NCBI RefSeq assembly: GCF_000226975.2 | Contig: NZ_CP019285.1 | Location: forward strand, 62,001-126,000 | Origin: Halobiforma lacisalsi AJ5 | GTDB lineage: Archaea > Halobacteriota > Halobacteria > Halobacteriales > Natrialbaceae | DNA: 64,000 nt | Reading direction: 5' to 3' | Shown: in pieces, positions 1-8,009 of the stretch | Layout: each line of letters starts with the position of its first letter | How positions within the stretch are numbered: the stretch's first letter is position 1 | Notes under the pieces: model-generated | The model's input: only the letters and a program-made list of their open reading frames with translations | What the model was told of the DNA's origin: nothing | The model's database searches: none | Made by a program: the position numbers and the translations under genes

Positions 1-539
1 AGACCTTCGTCGCCGCCCGGCCTCGAACGTGGCTCTGCCCCCTCGTCGTCGGTAAATTCGATGTCGGTCCCGGTGTCAGGATCCTCGTTCGCCAGGGAGT
101 CGCTCTCGGAACGGGGGCCGCGTCCGTGGTCGGGACGCGTCCCCGCCGCGTGAGCCTGATCCGAGACCTCTTTGCCGTCGGTGCCGTCGTCGACGTCGCC
201 GAGGTCGGGTTCGAACGTTCCCGACCCCGATTCCGACTCCTCTCTTTCCCCGGCTCGTCCGAGTCCGTAGGCGAGCAGTCCCGCGCCACCGGCGGCTTTC
301 GGGATGGCCCGGAGCTGTCCGCGGCCCAGCGACCGCAACGCCGAGAGCAACAGGAGCCCACCCCCGGCTGCGGCCGCCGCGTTCGCCCCTCGAGGGATCC
401 GGTCCCCGAGTGCCGCCGACGTCACTGCGTCGATCGGTTCCTCAGCGTCGATATCCCCGATCGGGCTCGGTGCGTCGCTCGAGACGTCGGGTATCGCGTC
501 GTAGTCGTGGTCGTGATCGTGATCGTGATCCTCAGTCAT
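1..539 (-). CDS. Hypothetical membrane protein with His/Asp-rich N-terminus (partial, runs off the left edge)
   Basis: An open frame starts at an ATG (537-539, minus strand) and stays open to the edge of the window, so the C-terminus is missing. The first 14 residues are an alternating His-Asp run encoded by a GATCAC-type hexamer repeat. A Gly/Ala/Leu-rich hydrophobic stretch lies at about residues 51-95, containing AAAAAGGGLLLLSAL and a second segment GGAGLLAYGLG, which looks like one or two membrane segments. After that the protein is acidic and low in complexity. It follows the trp/aromatic operon on the same strand but is separated by about 175 bp with T-rich terminator-like tracts, so it is probably transcribed on its own. 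I do not recognise the family. The His/Asp tail could bind metal, but this is only inference from composition. Confidence 0.6.
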   Translation of the reverse strand, partial: MTEDHDHDHDHDYDAIPDVSSDAPSPIGDIDAEEPIDAVTSAALGDRIPRGANAAAAAGGGLLLLSALRSLGRGQLRAIPKAAGGAGLLAYGLGRAGEREESESGSGTFEPDLGDVDDGTDGKEVSDQAHAAGTRPDHGRGPRSESDSLANEDPDTGTDIEFTDDEGAEPRSRPGGDEG

Positions 540-665
540 GGAAACCCTCGTTGTACGCTACGCTCCCTACAGCCGCCGGACGGTTGAAGTTTGGACCGGC
601 AGATGAATAGTCCCGGAACGACCGTTCGGGTTCGTGACGAACCTCCGGCGGGTGGACGACAGGAC

Positions 666-688
666 GGAAAAGAGAAACGGGAAAAACG
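666..688 (-). terminator. Probable oligo-T terminator of the trp/aromatic operon
   Basis: Read on the minus strand, the bases just after the last gene of the operon contain three T-rich runs (GTTTTTC, GTTTC, CTTTTCC) within 23 bp. Archaeal transcription typically stops at such oligo-T tracts without needing a hairpin. I see no strong stem here. Confidence 0.5.
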
Positions 689-715
689 AGAACGGAACCG
701 GAAACGGAACCGATC

Positions 716-1513
716 TCAGGCCTCGAGCGCCAGCCCGGCCTCCCGAAGCGCCTCGTCGACCGAGAGGTCGTCGTGGACGACGCCGGAGACGGCCGTCGCG
801 ATGGCTTCGGGGTTCTCGTGCTGGAAGATCGACCGGCCCATCGAGACGCCGGAACCGCCGGCGTCCATCACGCCCCGGACCATCTCGATCGTCTCGCGGT
901 CCGTGCCCTTCGCGCCCCCGGCGATGACCACGGGCAACCGGGTCGACTCGACGACGTGCTGGAAGCTCTCGGCGTCGCCGCTGTAGCCGGTCTTGACGAG
1001 GTCAGCGCCGAGTTCCTCGGCGAGTCGGACGGCGTGACCCAGCGCCTCGGCGTCCTCCGAATCGACGCCGGGCCCGCGGGCGTAGGCCATCGCCAGCACG
1101 GGGATCCCGAACCGGTCGGCGGCCTCGGTGACCTCCGCGAGCTGGGTGATCTGGTCGGGCTCGTGGTCGGAGCCGACGTTGATGTGGAAGGAGACGGCGT
1201 CGGCACCGGCCCGGATCGCCTCCTCGACGGTCCCGGTCATGCGTTTGTCCTGCTCGTCCGGGCCGATCGTCGTCGAGCCGTTCAGGTGGACGATGTACCC
1301 CTGTCCGTTCTTGTTCTCGTGGACGCGGGGGGCGATCCCCTTCTGCGTGAGAACGGCGTCGGCCCCGCCGCGGGTGACCCCGTCGATCGTCGATTCGATG
1401 TCCTTCAGCCCCTGGACCGCACCCATCGTGATGCCGTGGTCCATCGGGACGATGACGTAGTTACCGTCTGTACCGATCCGCTCGAGTCGTGCCTGTGTTC
1501 CTGTGGTAGTCAT
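716..1513 (-). CDS. 2-amino-3,7-dideoxy-D-threo-hept-6-ulosonate synthase (class I aldolase family, AroA')
   Basis: The protein has 265 residues, the usual size for the archaeal FbaB/DhnA-type class I aldolases. Visible active-site residues are Asp25 in PMDHG, Tyr144 in AMAYARG, and the Schiff-base Lys174 in DLVKTGYSG; a phosphate-binding GGAKG and a GRSIFQ loop follow. In archaea this family includes both fructose-bisphosphate aldolases and ADH synthase, the first step of the alternative route to 3-dehydroquinate. It lies 24 bp after trpA on the same strand, with no room for a separate promoter, which favours the aromatic-pathway function over glycolysis. The partner 3-dehydroquinate synthase II is not next to it within the window. 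The start is an ATG at 1513. The family is certain; the substrate is inferred from context. Confidence 0.85.
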   Translation of the reverse strand: MTTTGTQARLERIGTDGNYVIVPMDHGITMGAVQGLKDIESTIDGVTRGGADAVLTQKGIAPRVHENKNGQGYIVHLNGSTTIGPDEQDKRMTGTVEEAIRAGADAVSFHINVGSDHEPDQITQLAEVTEAADRFGIPVLAMAYARGPGVDSEDAEALGHAVRLAEELGADLVKTGYSGDAESFQHVVESTRLPVVIAGGAKGTDRETIEMVRGVMDAGGSGVSMGRSIFQHENPEAIATAVSGVVHDDLSVDEALREAGLALEA

Positions 1514-1537
1514 TGCGAGAGTGTAGCAAGCTCGTAG

Positions 1538-2464
1538 TTATGGCTGTTCTGGTTCCGGTGCATCTTCCCCATCGACCGTGAGGGAGTCCGCGCCCCGACG
1601 CGCGCCGCGCTCGAGCTCGGCGGCCTTGGCCTCGAGCCGTTCGGCGGCCGCGTCGGTATCCGAGCCGTGCTCCGCGATGATGTCGACCAGCGCGCTACCG
1701 ACGATGACGCCGTCGGCCCCGGCTTCGACGATCTCGGCCGCGTGGTCGCCCTCGCTGACGCCGAAGCCGACCGCCTTCGGGACGTCGTACTCCTCGAGGC
1801 GCGCGAGGCTCTCGTGGGTCGCCGACGAGACGTTCGCCCGCGCGCCGGTGGTCCCGAGGCGGGCCTGAACGTAGGCGAAGCCCGAGACCTGCGACATGAT
1901 GTCGTCGAGACGCTGCCCCTCGGTGGTCGGCGCGATGATGAAGACGAGATCGAGGCCGTGGTCGTCGCAGGCGTCCCGTAACGGGCCGGCCTCCTCCGCG
2001 GGGAGGTCGGGGACGATGATTCCCGAAAGGCCGGCATCGGCCGCACGCTCGACGAAGGGACGAACGTCGGGCTTGTCTCGCGGCTTCGCTGCTCGACCGT
2101 CCGAGGCGCGTGGCGCCTCGCTTCCTCCATACTGGAGGATCATATTGTAGTACGTCATCACCAGCAGCGGCGCCTCCGTCTCGAGGTCGTCGACCAGTTC
2201 GAAGAAGCCCTCGGGTGTCGTGCCGGCCGCGAGCGCGCGGTTGATCGCCGCCTGGATCGTCGGCCCCTCGGCGATCGGCTCCGAGAACGGAAGCCCGAGT
2301 TCGATCAGGTCCGAGCCGCCGCGATCCAGGGCCTCGACGTACTCCCTGGTGTCCTCGAGCGAGGGATCGCCCGCGGTGATGTAGGTGATGAGCGCGGGGT
2401 GGTTCTCCCGGATGGCGGCCTCCACGTCGCTGTCGTACTCGTTCTCGGGTACTGCGTCACTCAT
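1538..2464 (-). CDS. trpA: Tryptophan synthase alpha chain
   Basis: TrpA cleaves indole-3-glycerol phosphate to indole, which is passed to TrpB. The TIM-barrel signatures are clear: [12 protein letters not shown] near residue 25, [12 protein letters not shown] at 52-63 with catalytic Glu55, and [11 protein letters not shown] and VGSALVD near the end. At 308 residues it is longer than the usual 260-280. Most of the excess is an insertion at residues 114-132, between YYNMILQYG and [10 protein letters not shown]. The insertion carries two short DNA hairpins and has a counterpart in trpB. The loop that holds catalytic Asp60 in Salmonella (DPLADG) reads EPIAEG here, so that position is Glu66. The start ATG overlaps the trpB stop by four bases (ATGA), implying coupled translation. 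Confidence 0.97.
   Translation of the reverse strand: MSDAVPENEYDSDVEAAIRENHPALITYITAGDPSLEDTREYVEALDRGGSDLIELGLPFSEPIAEGPTIQAAINRALAAGTTPEGFFELVDDLETEAPLLVMTYYNMILQYGGSEAPRASDGRAAKPRDKPDVRPFVERAADAGLSGIIVPDLPAEEAGPLRDACDDHGLDLVFIIAPTTEGQRLDDIMSQVSGFAYVQARLGTTGARANVSSATHESLARLEEYDVPKAVGFGVSEGDHAAEIVEAGADGVIVGSALVDIIAEHGSDTDAAAERLEAKAAELERGARRGADSLTVDGEDAPEPEQP
2069..2125 (-). repeat. In-frame palindromic insertion in trpA
   Basis: This stretch encodes about 19 residues (114-132) absent from ordinary TrpA. It holds a perfect 8-bp stem with a 3-nt loop (2103-2110 with 2114-2121). A second, weaker hairpin at 2080-2092 (GCGGC-TTC-GCTGC) lies inside a motif running from GTCTCGCGG to GCTCGAC (2075-2097). 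The second motif also occurs in trpB and, less exactly, in the pyruvate kinase gene. Confidence 0.7.
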
Positions 2465-3810
2465 GCATCGAACACCTCCACGTCCGGCGCGGCCTCGAGA
2501 TCGCGCTTCTCGGTCTCCTCGAGCACCGTCTCGAGGTCCTTGTCGCCCCGGCCGGAGACGTTGACGACGACGAGGTCGCCGAGTTCGTCAGTGCGCTCGT
2601 CTCGCGGGCTCCGCCCGCTCGACGTATCCGCGGCGACCCCCGCCGCGCGCTCGAGATAGCCCAGCGCGTGACTCGACTCCAGTGCCGGGATGATCCCCTC
2701 GAGGTTCGACAGCCGGTGGAAGCCGTTCAGCGCGGCGTCGTCGTCGACGTTGACCGGCGTTACCCGCCCGGTCTCGACGAGGTGCGCGAGTTCGGGGCCG
2801 ACGCCGGCGTAGTCCAGGCCCGCACTGACGCTGTGGGATTCGACGATCTGGCCGTCCTCGCTCTGGAGGAGTTTCGTCATCGCGCCGTGGAGGACGCCGT
2901 CGGTCCCCGTCGAGAGCGTCGCGGAGTTGGGTGCGAGTCCCTTCTCGGCGTCGATCTCGAGGCTCGAGCCGCCGGCCTCGACGGCGACCAGATCCACGTC
3001 TTCATCGGGCACGAACGCGTGGAACGTCCCCATCGTGTTCGAGCCACCGCCCGCACAGGCGACGACGCTGTCGGGGAGCCGTCCCGCTTGCTCCCGTACC
3101 TGCCGTCGTGCCTCCTCGCCGATGACTGACTGAAAGTCCCGCACGAGTTTCGGGAACGGGTGTGGGCCGACGATCGAGCCGATGACGTAGTGGGTGTGCT
3201 CGACGGTGGTCGCCCAGTCACGCATCGTCTCGTTGATCGCCTCCTTCAGGGTTCCCGACCCCGCAGTTACGGGGTTGACCTCCGCACCGTTCATCCGCAT
3301 CCGGTAGACGTTCGGGCGCTGACGGTTGATGTCCGTTCGCCCCATGTAGATCTCACAGGGCATGTCGAGGTGGGCCGCGGCCATCGCCGTCGCCGTGCCG
3401 TGCTGGCCGGCCCCGGTCTCGGCGATGATGCGCTCTTTGCCCATGTACTTCGCCAGCAGGACCTGTCCGAGCGCGTTGTTCAGTTTGTGCGCGCCGCCGT
3501 GAAGCAGATCCTCGCGTTTGAGGTAGATCTCGCGGTCGTATCGTTCGCTCAATCGATCCGCGCGCTGCAGCGGCGTCGGTCGCCCACCGAAGTCCCGCAT
3601 CCGCTCGCGGAACTCGTCCATGAACCCGTTCTCGTTCTCGAGCACGTAGCGTTCGTAGGCGTCCTCGAGTTCCTGTAGGGCGGGCATCAGCGCCTCGGGG
3701 ACGTACTGACCGCCGTAGTCGTCGCCGAAGGTGGCGTCGGCGTTACGTTCCCGTTCCCGCTCTCGCTCCCGGCTCGATTCGTGCGTCCGTTCGTGATCTC
3801 CCGTGCTCAT
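2461..3810 (-). CDS. trpB: Tryptophan synthase beta chain
   Basis: TrpB condenses indole with serine using PLP. The PLP lysine is Lys109 in [13 protein letters not shown]; the phosphate-binding loop [10 protein letters not shown] and the SHALGYL and VSGRGDKD motifs are all present, so it is a TrpB1-type subunit. It has 449 residues against a usual 390-420. The extra length comes from an N-terminal tail with an Arg-Glu dipeptide run (residues 13-22, encoded by a hexamer repeat) and an insertion near residues 390-408, before [13 protein letters not shown], that contains a 6-bp perfect hairpin. Its start overlaps the trpC stop by four bases and its stop overlaps the trpA start the same way, so the three genes form one translationally coupled unit. 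Confidence 0.97.
   Translation of the reverse strand: MSTGDHERTHESSRERERERERNADATFGDDYGGQYVPEALMPALQELEDAYERYVLENENGFMDEFRERMRDFGGRPTPLQRADRLSERYDREIYLKREDLLHGGAHKLNNALGQVLLAKYMGKERIIAETGAGQHGTATAMAAAHLDMPCEIYMGRTDINRQRPNVYRMRMNGAEVNPVTAGSGTLKEAINETMRDWATTVEHTHYVIGSIVGPHPFPKLVRDFQSVIGEEARRQVREQAGRLPDSVVACAGGGSNTMGTFHAFVPDEDVDLVAVEAGGSSLEIDAEKGLAPNSATLSTGTDGVLHGAMTKLLQSEDGQIVESHSVSAGLDYAGVGPELAHLVETGRVTPVNVDDDAALNGFHRLSNLEGIIPALESSHALGYLERAAGVAADTSSGRSPRDERTDELGDLVVVNVSGRGDKDLETVLEETEKRDLEAAPDVEVFDA
2590..2640 (-). repeat. In-frame palindromic insertion in trpB
   Basis: It encodes the extra residues [14 protein letters not shown] near position 395-408. A perfect stem GCGGGC (2604-2609) pairs with GCCCGC (2613-2618) across a 3-nt loop. 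The flanks GTCTCGCGG and GCTCGAC (2599-2623) match the trpA insertion and are read in the same frame at the PRD residues. Confidence 0.7.
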
Positions 3811-4637
3811 GCGTTCTCACTCTCGTCGTGTGTCGTCTGCGTCTCCGTCTCCGTTTCCGGTCGCCGCTCCACGGTCGTCAGCCGCCGCGTGTTCGCGGCG
3901 ACGTCGACCTCGTCGTCCGCGCCGTGGTCCATGATCGCGCTCCCGACCAGCAACGCGTCGGCCCCGGCCGCCCGCATCCGGCGAACGTCCGCCGGACTCG
4001 AGATGCCGCTCTCGGCGATCAACGTCACGTCCTCGGGCACGTGTGGCGCGACGGACTCGAAGGTCGCCAGATCGACCTCCAGTCGTGCCAGGTCCCGGTT
4101 GTTGACCCCGATGATCTCGGCCCCGGCCTCGAGGGCGGCCTCGAGTTCCCCGCGGTCGTGGACCTCGACGAGCGGCTGGAACCCGCGCTCGCGGGCCGCC
4201 GAGACGAGCCCCTCGAGGTCGTCGACGAACCGTGCGATGACCAACACGAGGTCGGCCTCGACGACGTCTAGGTGTGCTTCCCGAAGGAGGAAGTCCTTGC
4301 GCAAAACGGGGACGTCCACCGCCTCGCGAACACGCCGGAGCGCGTCGGGGGTGCCGCCGAAGTGGGACGGTTCAGTGAGCACCGAGATCGCCGCCGCGCC
4401 GCCGTCGACCATCGCCTCGGCGAGGTCGACGGGGTCGGCCTCACGAGTCCCCTCGGCGGTCGGGCTCGTCGGCTTCACTTCGGCGATGACGGGGACGCGC
4501 CCGTCGGCCTCCGCGCGCTCGAGCGCTGCGGGCAGCGAGCGCGGATCGACGTCGATGCGCTCGTCGCCGCCCGGCCGCTCCCGGGCACCCTCGAGGATCG
4601 ACTCCACCGCGGGAGCGAGCGCCGTATTAGAGGTCAT
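3807..4637 (-). CDS. trpC: Indole-3-glycerol-phosphate synthase
   Basis: TrpC closes the indole ring to give indole-3-glycerol phosphate, the substrate of TrpA/TrpB. The family motifs are present in order: [16 protein letters not shown] near residue 50, [49 protein letters not shown], and [12 protein letters not shown]. It has 276 residues, slightly long because of an acidic Thr/Glu tail after RRLTTVERR. It is the first gene of trpC-trpB-trpA-aldolase. The ATG at 4637 lies a few bases from a TGTACA box, so the transcript is probably leaderless or nearly so. The product acts in the cytoplasm. Confidence 0.97.
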   Translation of the reverse strand: MTSNTALAPAVESILEGARERPGGDERIDVDPRSLPAALERAEADGRVPVIAEVKPTSPTAEGTREADPVDLAEAMVDGGAAAISVLTEPSHFGGTPDALRRVREAVDVPVLRKDFLLREAHLDVVEADLVLVIARFVDDLEGLVSAARERGFQPLVEVHDRGELEAALEAGAEIIGVNNRDLARLEVDLATFESVAPHVPEDVTLIAESGISSPADVRRMRAAGADALLVGSAIMDHGADDEVDVAANTRRLTTVERRPETETETQTTHDESENA

Positions 4638-4670
4638 TATTGTACATCGACGTACTCATATGTACAAAAG
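4638..4670 (-). promoter_or_regulatory. trp operon promoter with paired TGTACA operator boxes
   Basis: Two TGTACA hexamers (4641-4646 and 4661-4666) lie exactly 20 bp apart, inside 8-bp inverted arms TTGTACAT (4640-4647) and ATGTACAA (4660-4667). The proximal box touches the trpC start codon and the distal box overlaps the expected TATA position about 27 bp upstream. TGTACA is the TRP-box core bound by the tryptophan repressor TrpY of Methanothermobacter. Function here is inferred from that match and the position. Confidence 0.7.
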
Positions 4671-4742
4671 CCTTGCGCATCCTCGGTTCCAACGGCCGGC
4701 GGGACCGGCGAATATTCATGCCCGTCCCCCGTATCCCGGCGC

Positions 4743-5225
4743 ATGGAGGACGTTACCGACGCCGGCATCTACGCGCGGGAATCGTCGTATCTCGACCGTT
4801 ACGTCCAACTCGGCGCCGCCAGCGGGCGCGTCCTGAGCGTCTCGTTCCCCGAGAAACCCGACGAGCAGGCCACCGAACCCGCGGAGGGGGACCAGCCCGT
4901 TCTCGATCGGATCTTCGAGTACCTCGAGGGCCTCGAGGAAGTGACGTTCGACGACGTACAGGTGGCACTGACCGTGCCGACCGACCAGCGGGCCGTCCTA
5001 GAGCAGGTTCGCGAGATTCCCTACGGCGAACAGGTCGGCGTCGAGGCGCTGACGCGGATGACCCCGGGGCTCGACTCGGACGACGAGGACGACCGAATCC
5101 AGGTCCGGACGGCACTGGATGCGAACCCCGCTCCGATCCTGATCCCCGATCACCGGGTACGCGACGGTCCCAGTGCCGCACCGCCGGCCATCGAACAGAA
5201 ACTCCGCTCGCTCGAGGGGCTGTGA
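4743..5225 (+). CDS. MGMT-family (alkyltransferase-like) protein lacking the acceptor cysteine
   Basis: The 160-residue protein ends in the DNA-binding half of the O6-alkylguanine-DNA alkyltransferase fold: IPYGEQVGVEALTRM near residue 92, then ALDANPAPILIPDHRV at 124-139 and a C-terminal IEQKLRSLEGL. In true alkyltransferases this last motif reads PCHRV, with the methyl-accepting Cys. Here the position is Asp136, so direct methyl transfer is not possible. Bacterial and fungal ATL proteins carry Trp or Ala at this site and flag alkylated bases for nucleotide-excision repair; a similar non-catalytic role is the simplest inference. The ATG at 4743 follows a short upstream region shared divergently with trpC. 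The N-terminal 60 residues resemble the small N-domain only loosely. Confidence 0.75.
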   Translation: MEDVTDAGIYARESSYLDRYVQLGAASGRVLSVSFPEKPDEQATEPAEGDQPVLDRIFEYLEGLEEVTFDDVQVALTVPTDQRAVLEQVREIPYGEQVGVEALTRMTPGLDSDDEDDRIQVRTALDANPAPILIPDHRVRDGPSAAPPAIEQKLRSLEGL

Positions 5226-5248
5226 CCGCGTTCGGTTCCCCAGCGCGC

Positions 5249-5872
5249 TCACTCCTCGAGCAGATCGATCAGTAGCTTCGACTCCGCGGACCGCAGGCGC
5301 TGTGAGAGCGCGGACTTCGACATCTCGAGGCGATCGGCGAGCGCCTCGAACTCGATGGTTCGTGGTTCGTCGTAGTAGCCGGCAGCGATCGCGACGCTGA
5401 GTACTTCCTCCTCGCGGGCGGTCAGCAGCGAGAGGTCGGCGGTCCGTACGTCGGTAAACTCCGGGGAGTTCGACCGCGTCAGCCGTCGCAGCGATACGCG
5501 ACCGACCACCTCGCGGAGGTCGGCGATCAGTTCCCGGAGGGTCTCCCGATCTGCGGGGAACGTCGTCACGACGACGCGTCCGTCGTCGACCGAACTGAAG
5601 TGGGGGACGCACCTGTGCCGGTGAAACGTCGAACAAACACACCGCTCGCGGGACGAGAGGTCGGTCTCGAGTTGGGTGACACCGTCGTCGTCCTCGCAAC
5701 ACGAGACGACGTAGCAGGTGTCCCCGTGCACGTGGTGATCCAGGAGGGCTTCCTCGTCGTGGTGGGCGATCGGACACCCGGTCTCGCTGAGATCGAACTG
5801 AAGTTCCGCACGAAGGTCTCGTTGTCTTTCGTCGGAGACGGCAGGCTGCGTTTCGCGCACGTTACTCGTCAT
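5249..5872 (-). CDS. HTH-10 (Bat/DmsR-type) transcriptional regulator
   Basis: The 207-residue protein has a C-terminal HTH-10 domain (about residues 140-205: LTAREEEVLSVAIAAGYYDEPR, then EALADRLEMSKSALSQRLRSAE), the bacterio-opsin-activator type common in haloarchaea. The N-terminal half is rich in Cys and His (CPIAHH, CYVVSCCEDD, RCVCSTFHRHRC), suggesting a metal- or redox-sensing site. It lies after the DMSO-reductase-like operon on the same strand. DmsR of Haloferax volcanii is a related regulator controlling such an operon, so control of the upstream genes is a reasonable inference. A TATA-like CTTATGG near 5900 would give a leaderless message from the ATG at 5872. The specific target is not shown by the sequence. 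Confidence 0.8.
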   Translation of the reverse strand: MTSNVRETQPAVSDERQRDLRAELQFDLSETGCPIAHHDEEALLDHHVHGDTCYVVSCCEDDDGVTQLETDLSSRERCVCSTFHRHRCVPHFSSVDDGRVVVTTFPADRETLRELIADLREVVGRVSLRRLTRSNSPEFTDVRTADLSLLTAREEEVLSVAIAAGYYDEPRTIEFEALADRLEMSKSALSQRLRSAESKLLIDLLEE

Positions 5873-5984
5873 ATCGCACAGTCGGCAGTCCCGCCATAAG
5901 GCTTCGCGTCTCTCTCCTATGCAGCAGGAATGACCGTTAATCTGTAACTGTAATCCCGATGTTAGCGATCAATCATTTGGGAAG

Positions 5985-6022
5985 TGCCGACAAAATATTC
6001 CATATGGTAATTTTTGTCGGCA
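5985..6022. repeat. 38-bp near-perfect palindrome between the Mo-oxidoreductase operon and its regulator
   Basis: Arms TGCCGACAAAA (5985-5995) and TTTTGTCGGCA (6012-6022) are perfectly complementary. The middle CCATATGG (6000-6007) is itself palindromic about the same centre, so 16 of 19 positions pair. It could be a two-fold operator site or a hairpin terminator; it is about 65 bp past the last operon gene and about 110 bp before the regulator start. Confidence 0.75.
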
Positions 6023-6087
6023 GTTCGCCTCCGCCCGACCTTGACTCCCCATCGACGAGGGGCGGTCCCGTCCGACGACGGGTGGGA

Positions 6088-6636
6088 TCAGCGCTGCTCC
6101 GCGCTGATCGCGGCCTCGGTCGCCGTCGCCAGTGCCTCGTAGTAGGGCTCACGCGTCTCCGCTCTGACAGCCTCGAGGAACTCCCCGGTCCACTGCCGGA
6201 GGTGTTCGTCGAGGAACTGCTCACAGGCGTCGACCTCCCCGCGCTCGAGCAGGTGCGCGGCGAACTCGAGTTCGGTCGCGATGTGATCGGGCAGGTCGGG
6301 CCAGTCGGGGTCGAGACCGAGGTCGTAGGCCCGGTACCACTCGACGGCCGCGCGGGTCGTCGGCCCGAGCACGTCGCCGTCGTCGCGGTAGACGCTCTCG
6401 TAGGGCGGACACGGCGGGTCGCCGGGCCCGACGAACAGTCGTGCGTGTTCCGTCCGGAGGCGTTCGATGTTGGCTTCCGTGACCGCTGGATCGACCTCCT
6501 CGAGCAGTTCGGTCGTCACCGCGTCGACCACGTCAGCGGTCGGTTGCCGCCAGCAGCGGGCCAGCATCGCGTAGCCGGTGGCCAGTTCCGCGGCCGCGGG
6601 TTCCGTTTCCGCCCGTTCGGAACGCACGCCACTCAT
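6088..6636 (-). CDS. TorD/DmsD-family molybdoenzyme chaperone
   Basis: The 182-residue all-helical protein carries the family signatures PPYESVYRDD near residue 78 and the PDHIATELEFAAHL box near residue 116. Proteins of this family bind the Tat signal of a molybdoenzyme and hold it until cofactor is loaded. It is the last gene of the operon and its ATG overlaps the stop of the membrane subunit by four bases. That position fits a dedicated chaperone for the catalytic subunit encoded at 8797-11283. No membrane or export signal is seen, as expected for a cytoplasmic chaperone. Confidence 0.88.
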   Translation of the reverse strand: MSGVRSERAETEPAAAELATGYAMLARCWRQPTADVVDAVTTELLEEVDPAVTEANIERLRTEHARLFVGPGDPPCPPYESVYRDDGDVLGPTTRAAVEWYRAYDLGLDPDWPDLPDHIATELEFAAHLLERGEVDACEQFLDEHLRQWTGEFLEAVRAETREPYYEALATATEAAISAEQR

Positions 6637-8009
6637 CGGCGATCACCGTCCGTTCCGTCGGCGACGTAGCCGCCGTCCGCGACGGCCGCGTCTGGCGGTG
6701 TTTCCGCGTCGGGGTCGCTCGCCTCGTCTCGCGCGGCGGGCATGGGCTTGCGGCCGCCGGGCTGGACGGGCAGGAACCGCAGGCCGAGCGTGACGATCAG
6801 CGCACCGACAGCGACGATGCCGAGCGTCACCAGCAACTCGATCAGCGTCGGCGTGTAGCTGCCGACCGTCGCCCAGACGTCGGAGCCGATGCCCGTGTAG
6901 TCAGTACCGGTCGTAACACCGGGGGAGGCGTCGATGTTCAGGTCACGGTAGCCCGTGAAGATCAGGTACACCCCCTCGAAGAGGATGCCCACGATCGCCG
7001 CGACGCTGGCCGCGAAGACGACGCCCACCTTCCGCCGCCAGGACGGCACCGCAAGCAGGGCGATCGGCACCGCGCCGCCGACGACCGTCCACAGCCAGAA
7101 GTGGACCGTGTCGCCGACCAAAAAGGCGCTCGTGATCGACCAGAACTCGAAGTTCGCGGCCCACGCGTGGGGCAGCCGCTCGGCAGCCACCAGGTAGACG
7201 ACGTGGACTGCGACGAAGATGCCGAGCACCTTCCCGAGTTCCGGCACCAGTTCGCGAGGCATCCGGAACCGCGTGACTCGGTCGACGACGATCGCCGTCA
7301 CCAGCAACAGCGCCAGTCCAGACACCAGCGCCTTCATGATGAACATCGGCGCGACCAGCGGGTTGAACCAGTCGCCGCGGCCGATCTGGGTCGCGAAGAT
7401 CCAGCCCGTCACCGAGTGCAACGCGATCGCCAGCGGCATCGCGACGGCGGCCGCCCAGAAGGCGAGCTTTCGGTCGCGCTCGCGGCCTGCGGGAGTATCC
7501 TCGACGCCGAACGCCAGTTGCGACCCCATCTTCGCGAGGTCGCGCCGGGTCAACAGCCAGAGGTAGCCCACGTTGAACAGCCCATAGAGGAGCACGATCC
7601 CGAAGTCCCAGACCATCGGCGACCGGAAGTCCGGCGACGTCAGGAACCCGGTGACGCGACTCGGCTTCCCCAGGTCCGGCAGGATCAACAGCCCGGCGAC
7701 GACGATACAGCCCAGGCTCACCAACACGCCCAGTGCGGCCAGGCTGTCGTAGCGCTTCGAGTGGAAGAACTTCGGCGCACTCGAGATGATCAGGCCGCCG
7801 GCCGAGAGGCCGATGAAGAAGACGAACAGCATGATGTACAGCCCCCAAGAGAAGACGTTGTCCATGCCGGTGACGGCGAGGCCACGGCTAAGCTGGTAGC
7901 CCCAGGCGGCGAGGCCGGCGACGATGAGGACGCCGAGAACGGCGAGCCACGCCTTGCCACGGGTACCGAACTGCGGGACGACGACACCGGAATCCCGTTG
8001 GGTGCTCAT
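6633..8009 (-). CDS. NrfD/PsrC-type membrane anchor subunit of a molybdopterin oxidoreductase
   Basis: At 458 residues with about ten hydrophobic segments, this is the quinol-interacting integral membrane subunit of the complex iron-sulfur molybdoenzyme type. The first segments (AWLAVLGVLIVAGLAAWGYQLSRG, then SWGLYIMLFVFFIGLSAGGLI) match NrfD proteins, where the region around FIGLSAGG is strongly conserved. A short hydrophilic tail of about 35 residues ends the protein. It would pass electrons between menaquinol and the Fe-S subunit encoded just upstream. Start and stop both overlap neighbours by four bases (ATGA). Confidence 0.9.
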   Translation of the reverse strand: MSTQRDSGVVVPQFGTRGKAWLAVLGVLIVAGLAAWGYQLSRGLAVTGMDNVFSWGLYIMLFVFFIGLSAGGLIISSAPKFFHSKRYDSLAALGVLVSLGCIVVAGLLILPDLGKPSRVTGFLTSPDFRSPMVWDFGIVLLYGLFNVGYLWLLTRRDLAKMGSQLAFGVEDTPAGRERDRKLAFWAAAVAMPLAIALHSVTGWIFATQIGRGDWFNPLVAPMFIMKALVSGLALLLVTAIVVDRVTRFRMPRELVPELGKVLGIFVAVHVVYLVAAERLPHAWAANFEFWSITSAFLVGDTVHFWLWTVVGGAVPIALLAVPSWRRKVGVVFAASVAAIVGILFEGVYLIFTGYRDLNIDASPGVTTGTDYTGIGSDVWATVGSYTPTLIELLVTLGIVAVGALIVTLGLRFLPVQPGGRKPMPAARDEASDPDAETPPDAAVADGGYVADGTDGDRR

